Shown here piece by piece: positions 61,292 to 64,000 of a stretch of 64,000 bases of DNA. The DNA comes from Pandoraea cepalis (GTDB taxonomy: Bacteria > Pseudomonadota > Gammaproteobacteria > Burkholderiales > Burkholderiaceae), in NCBI RefSeq assembly GCF_902459665.1, contig NZ_CABPSL010000001.1, positions 744,001 through 808,000 on the forward strand, written 5' to 3'. The notes beneath the pieces were generated by a model. That model worked only from the letters and a program-made list of their open reading frames with translations, made no database searches and was not told the DNA's origin. The number at the start of each line of letters is the position of its first letter. Position 1 is the stretch's first letter. Both the position numbers and the translations under genes were made by a program.

Positions 61292-61891
61292 ATGGAGTCG
61301 TTCATCACCTGGCTGCTCGGCGTGCTGGCCCTGCCCGGCATCGGCCTGCCGGCCATTTTCCTGGTGTCGTTTCTGTCGGCCACGCTTCTGCCCATGGGCT
61401 CGGAGCCCGCACTGTTCGGCTACGTGACGCTCAATCCACATATGCTCTGGACCGCCATCGCGGTGGCCAGCATAGGCAATACCGCGGGTGGCATGCTCGA
61501 CTGGTGGATGGGCTTCGCCGCTCGCCGCGGCTTCGTTCGCCTGAAAGCCCGCCGACGCGCGCACGCCCGTACCGCCGCACTCGCGGGCGGCCCGATGCCA
61601 GAGCCCGCCAGCACGAAGCGCCCCAACGGACAAGCCCCGATGAATGAGCGCTATCACCGCTGGATGCGCCGCTTCGGCCCACCCCTGCTCCTGCTGTCCT
61701 GGCTACCCGTGGTCGGCGACCCGTTCTGTACCCTCGCCGGATGGCTGCGACTCTCCTGGCGCGAATGCCTCTTCTATATCGCCGTCGGCAAAACGCTTCG
61801 CTATGTCGCCGTCACGTTTCTGATGCTGCGCGTGCCCGAGTCGTTTTGGCACGGCATCTTTGCGCCCTTTAAACACCTGCTCATTGGCTGA
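61292..61891 (+). CDS. DedA/YqaA-like inner-membrane protein
   Basis: This 199-residue protein has SFLSATLLPMGSEPALFGYV at the N-terminus and SWLPVVGDPFCTLAGWLRLS then YIAVGKTLRYVAV near the C-terminus, the pattern of YqaA (SNARE-associated/VTT family). About 45 hydrophilic residues (80-125), rich in Arg, Ala and Pro, interrupt the membrane part, longer than in the usual YqaA. GGAG lies six bases before the ATG. The function of the family in membrane homeostasis is only partly known. Confidence 0.82.
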   Translation: MESFITWLLGVLALPGIGLPAIFLVSFLSATLLPMGSEPALFGYVTLNPHMLWTAIAVASIGNTAGGMLDWWMGFAARRGFVRLKARRRAHARTAALAGGPMPEPASTKRPNGQAPMNERYHRWMRRFGPPLLLLSWLPVVGDPFCTLAGWLRLSWRECLFYIAVGKTLRYVAVTFLMLRVPESFWHGIFAPFKHLLIG

Positions 61892-61965
61892 CGACCGGGC
61901 TGACGCCTGGACTGACACACACACCGGTGGTCATGCCACGCGCTTCCTTCTTCCTATGCCCGAGA

Positions 61966-62038
61966 GGCCGGACCGGGGCCCCTTTCCGCCTCTCAGACAT
62001 AAACCCAACTCGCTGCAGAAAGGGGCCCCGGTCCGGCC
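61966..62038. repeat. Perfect 21-bp inverted repeat between convergent genes
   Basis: The arm at 61966-61986 (GGCCGGACCG, GGGCCCC, TTTC) is exactly the reverse complement of 62018-62038, with 31 bases between. It fills the gap between the YqaA-like gene and the convergent molybdopterin-enzyme gene. A bidirectional terminator is likely; a mobile-element remnant is another option. Confidence 0.8.
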
Positions 62039-62106
62039 CACCGTCACGCTCCCCCAAGCCCAACCCGCCCGACGCGCGCTTGCGCTACGCCTCGCCTCCC
62101 TTTCCG

Positions 62107-64000
62107 TTACGCCTTCGTCAGGTCGAACGGCAACGCCCGCATCCGCTTTCCCGTCAACGCGAATACCGCATTCGCATACGCCGGCGCCAACGGCGGCAAC
62201 CCCGGCTCTCCCATCCCCGTCGGCGCATCCCCCGAACCCACAATGTGCACACTGATGGCCGGCATGTCGGGCAAACGCGCCACCATGTATTGATGGAAGT
62301 TGCTCTGCTCAACTTCTCCATCCTTCATCGTGATCGCCGCGCCCGGTATCGTCATCCCCAATCCCATCAAGGCCGCTCCCTCGACCTGCGCCGCCACCGT
62401 CAACGGATTGACCGCGAAATTGCAATGCACCCCCGCCGTCACACTCACCAAACGCGGTGAATCATTGCGCATCTCAGCCACTACGACGTACGCCACCACG
62501 GAATCAAACGACTCATGCACCGCCACACCCCACGCCTGGCCCGGCGGTAACTGCGTCTTTCCATAGCCGGAACGTTCAACCGCCAACGCCAACGCCTCCC
62601 GGTGCCGAGGATGCTTATCTCCCATCAACCCATACCGATACGCCACCGGGTCCTGACCCGCTTCCTTCGATAGTTCGTCTATCAATGTTTCCATGACGTA
62701 CGCCGTATGCGTGTTGCCCACGGATCGCCACCACAGCACCGGCACGTTGACCTGCGGACTGTGCAACGTGAGCCGCAACGGCACCGCATATGGGGTGCCC
62801 GCAACGCCCTCGACGCTGGTGCCGTCGATGCCGTTCTTGACCATCATCTTTTCGAACGGCGTGCCCTGTAAAATCGACTGACCCACGATGGTGTGATCCC
62901 ACGCCAGCACGTTGCCCTTGGCATCCAGGCCGATCTCGGCACGATGGACGTACATCGGACGGTAGTAACCGCCACGGATGTCGTCTTCCCGGCTCCAGAT
63001 CACTTTCACCGGCTCACGATGCCCCGCACGCCGCCACGCTTTCGCCACCTGGGCCGCCTCGACGCCATAGTCGGACGTCGGGACCGCGCGGCGGCCAAAT
63101 CCGCCACCCGCCATGAGCGTGTGCAGTTTGACCTGCTCGGGCTTGAGGTCGAGCGTGCGCGCAATGGCGGCCTGGTCGACGGTCTGGAACTGTGTGCCGG
63201 TCCACACTTGCGCGCCCTTGTCGGAAAGCTGCACGGTGCAGTTGAGCGGCTCCATAGGCGCGTGCGCCAGGTACGGGAAGTGGTATTCGGCAACGAGGGT
63301 CTTGGGCGCACCCTTGAGCTTGGAGATGTCCGCGTCGATCGCGACCGTGCCCGGCGTCTTGGCCATTTCCACATATTTGGCCAGTTGGGCGGTCGTGTCG
63401 ACATGCTCGACGCCCGTCGTGTCCCACGTGGCCTTGAGCGCGTCGCGCCCGGTCTTGGCCTGCCAGTAGCCATCGGCAATGACGGCCACGGCGGTGCCGC
63501 CCCGGTCGTCCGGGATCTCAAGGACATCGCGCACGCCCTTGACCGCCCGCGCAGCTTTGGCGTCGAACTGCTTCACTTTGGCACCGAACACGGGCGGGCG
63601 AGCAACGACAGCAACTTTCAGGTTCGGCAGCTTGAAGTCCATGCCGTACATCGGCACGCCCATGGACTTGGCCCGCGCGTCGAGCCGTCCCGTTGGCTTG
63701 CCAAGTAGGCGGAACGCCGAAGGTTCCTTGAGCGCGACATCGGCCGGCACCGGCTGCGCCTGCGCGCGCGCGGCAAGACTGCCGTACGTGGCGCGCTGGC
63801 CGTTCGGGCCGAGCACGACGCCGTTCTCGGTGCGCAACTGCGCCGCCGGCACTTTCCACTGCTGCGCCGCGGCCGCGATGAGCATGGCCCGAGCAGATGC
63901 GCCAATGCGCCGGTATTGCAGCCACGAATGCGCGACGGAGCCCGAGCCCCCCGTCATCTGGATGCCGAACACGGGGTCTTTGTAGACGTCGGCCGCCGGC
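62107..64000 (-). CDS. IorB-like molybdopterin-binding oxidoreductase large subunit, truncated at the window edge
   Basis: About 631 C-terminal residues of a xanthine-oxidase-family large subunit are present, and the frame is open to base 64000. Visible motifs are MAGGGFGRRAVPTSDYGVEA, VLWWRSVGNTHTAYVMETLI and the catalytic glutamate region GMGEPGLPPLAPAYANAVFA near the C-terminus. This best fits IorB-type enzymes (isoquinoline 1-oxidoreductase beta subunit and similar aldehyde or N-heterocycle hydroxylases), which use molybdopterin cytosine dinucleotide. The small 2Fe-2S subunit gene is expected beyond the window. Confidence 0.85.
   Translation of the reverse strand, partial: PAADVYKDPVFGIQMTGGSGSVAHSWLQYRRIGASARAMLIAAAAQQWKVPAAQLRTENGVVLGPNGQRATYGSLAARAQAQPVPADVALKEPSAFRLLGKPTGRLDARAKSMGVPMYGMDFKLPNLKVAVVARPPVFGAKVKQFDAKAARAVKGVRDVLEIPDDRGGTAVAVIADGYWQAKTGRDALKATWDTTGVEHVDTTAQLAKYVEMAKTPGTVAIDADISKLKGAPKTLVAEYHFPYLAHAPMEPLNCTVQLSDKGAQVWTGTQFQTVDQAAIARTLDLKPEQVKLHTLMAGGGFGRRAVPTSDYGVEAAQVAKAWRRAGHREPVKVIWSREDDIRGGYYRPMYVHRAEIGLDAKGNVLAWDHTIVGQSILQGTPFEKMMVKNGIDGTSVEGVAGTPYAVPLRLTLHSPQVNVPVLWWRSVGNTHTAYVMETLIDELSKEAGQDPVAYRYGLMGDKHPRHREALALAVERSGYGKTQLPPGQAWGVAVHESFDSVVAYVVVAEMRNDSPRLVSVTAGVHCNFAVNPLTVAAQVEGAALMGLGMTIPGAAITMKDGEVEQSNFHQYMVARLPDMPAISVHIVGSGDAPTGMGEPGLPPLAPAYANAVFALTGKRMRALPFDLTKA

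Overview
The window is high-GC DNA with short intergenic spaces, overlapping ATGA and GTGA gene junctions and many LysR-type regulators. The gene content (a mdc malonate decarboxylase operon with a MadLM carrier, a YddG exporter, an IorB-like molybdenum hydroxylase, QueF, two-ACT IlvA) suggests a beta-proteobacterium of the Burkholderiaceae, with Pandoraea or a relative as my best guess. That placement is inference, because no rRNA or other marker gene is present. I see no tRNA, rRNA, CRISPR array, complete insertion sequence or replication origin.

Region 1 (1-15 kb) is chromosomal in style: a MocR-type gene end, yddG, the minus-strand operon mdcABCDE-madLM-mdcGH with divergent mdcR, then a sulfatase-superfamily hydrolase with a carboxylate-type MFS carrier and a divergent PcaQ-like LysR regulator, and one protein of unknown function.

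Region 2 (15.4-43 kb) is accessory. It is bracketed by two directly repeated copies of a short tyrosine-integrase gene: a broken copy at 15.5-16.1 kb and an intact one at 42.3-42.9 kb. Between them are small regulator/enzyme modules (SDR, GFA, SulP, TetR/hydrolase, ArsR/SRPBCC, TetR with a CPYC flavoprotein and methyltransferase, Rrf2 with a second CPYC flavoprotein, LysR/argC, SDR/LysR) separated by gene-free stretches that share a short palindromic repeat. The centrepiece is an 8.5-kb minus-strand unit (36.2 to 27.8 kb): nitrilase-fold amidase, a branched-chain-type ABC importer with a fused permease/ATPase, an L-asparaginase, and an AmiC/AmiR pair. Upstream lies a promoter, two tandem six-base-loop hairpins and a strong intrinsic terminator placed before the nitrilase start codon. 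This is the layout expected for ANTAR-protein antitermination of an amide-utilisation operon.

Region 3 (43-50 kb) carries more single modules: a MerR/dehalogenase-like hydrolase pair, LysR/MFS, a PanE-like reductase and a YdeI-like protein. Region 4 (49-64 kb) holds a DHA2 efflux pump with its MarR regulator and a long palindrome abutting the start codon, a D-amino-acid catabolic set (DSD-type PLP enzyme, RpiR regulator, N-acyl-D-amino-acid deacylase, RidA), an orphan type III secretion-chaperone-like TPR protein beside a small membrane protein, then housekeeping genes (queF, a 5'-nucleotidase, ilvA, a MobA/MocA-like nucleotidyltransferase, a DedA/YqaA-like membrane protein). It ends with a truncated IorB-like oxidoreductase subunit, separated from its convergent neighbour by a perfect 21-bp inverted repeat.
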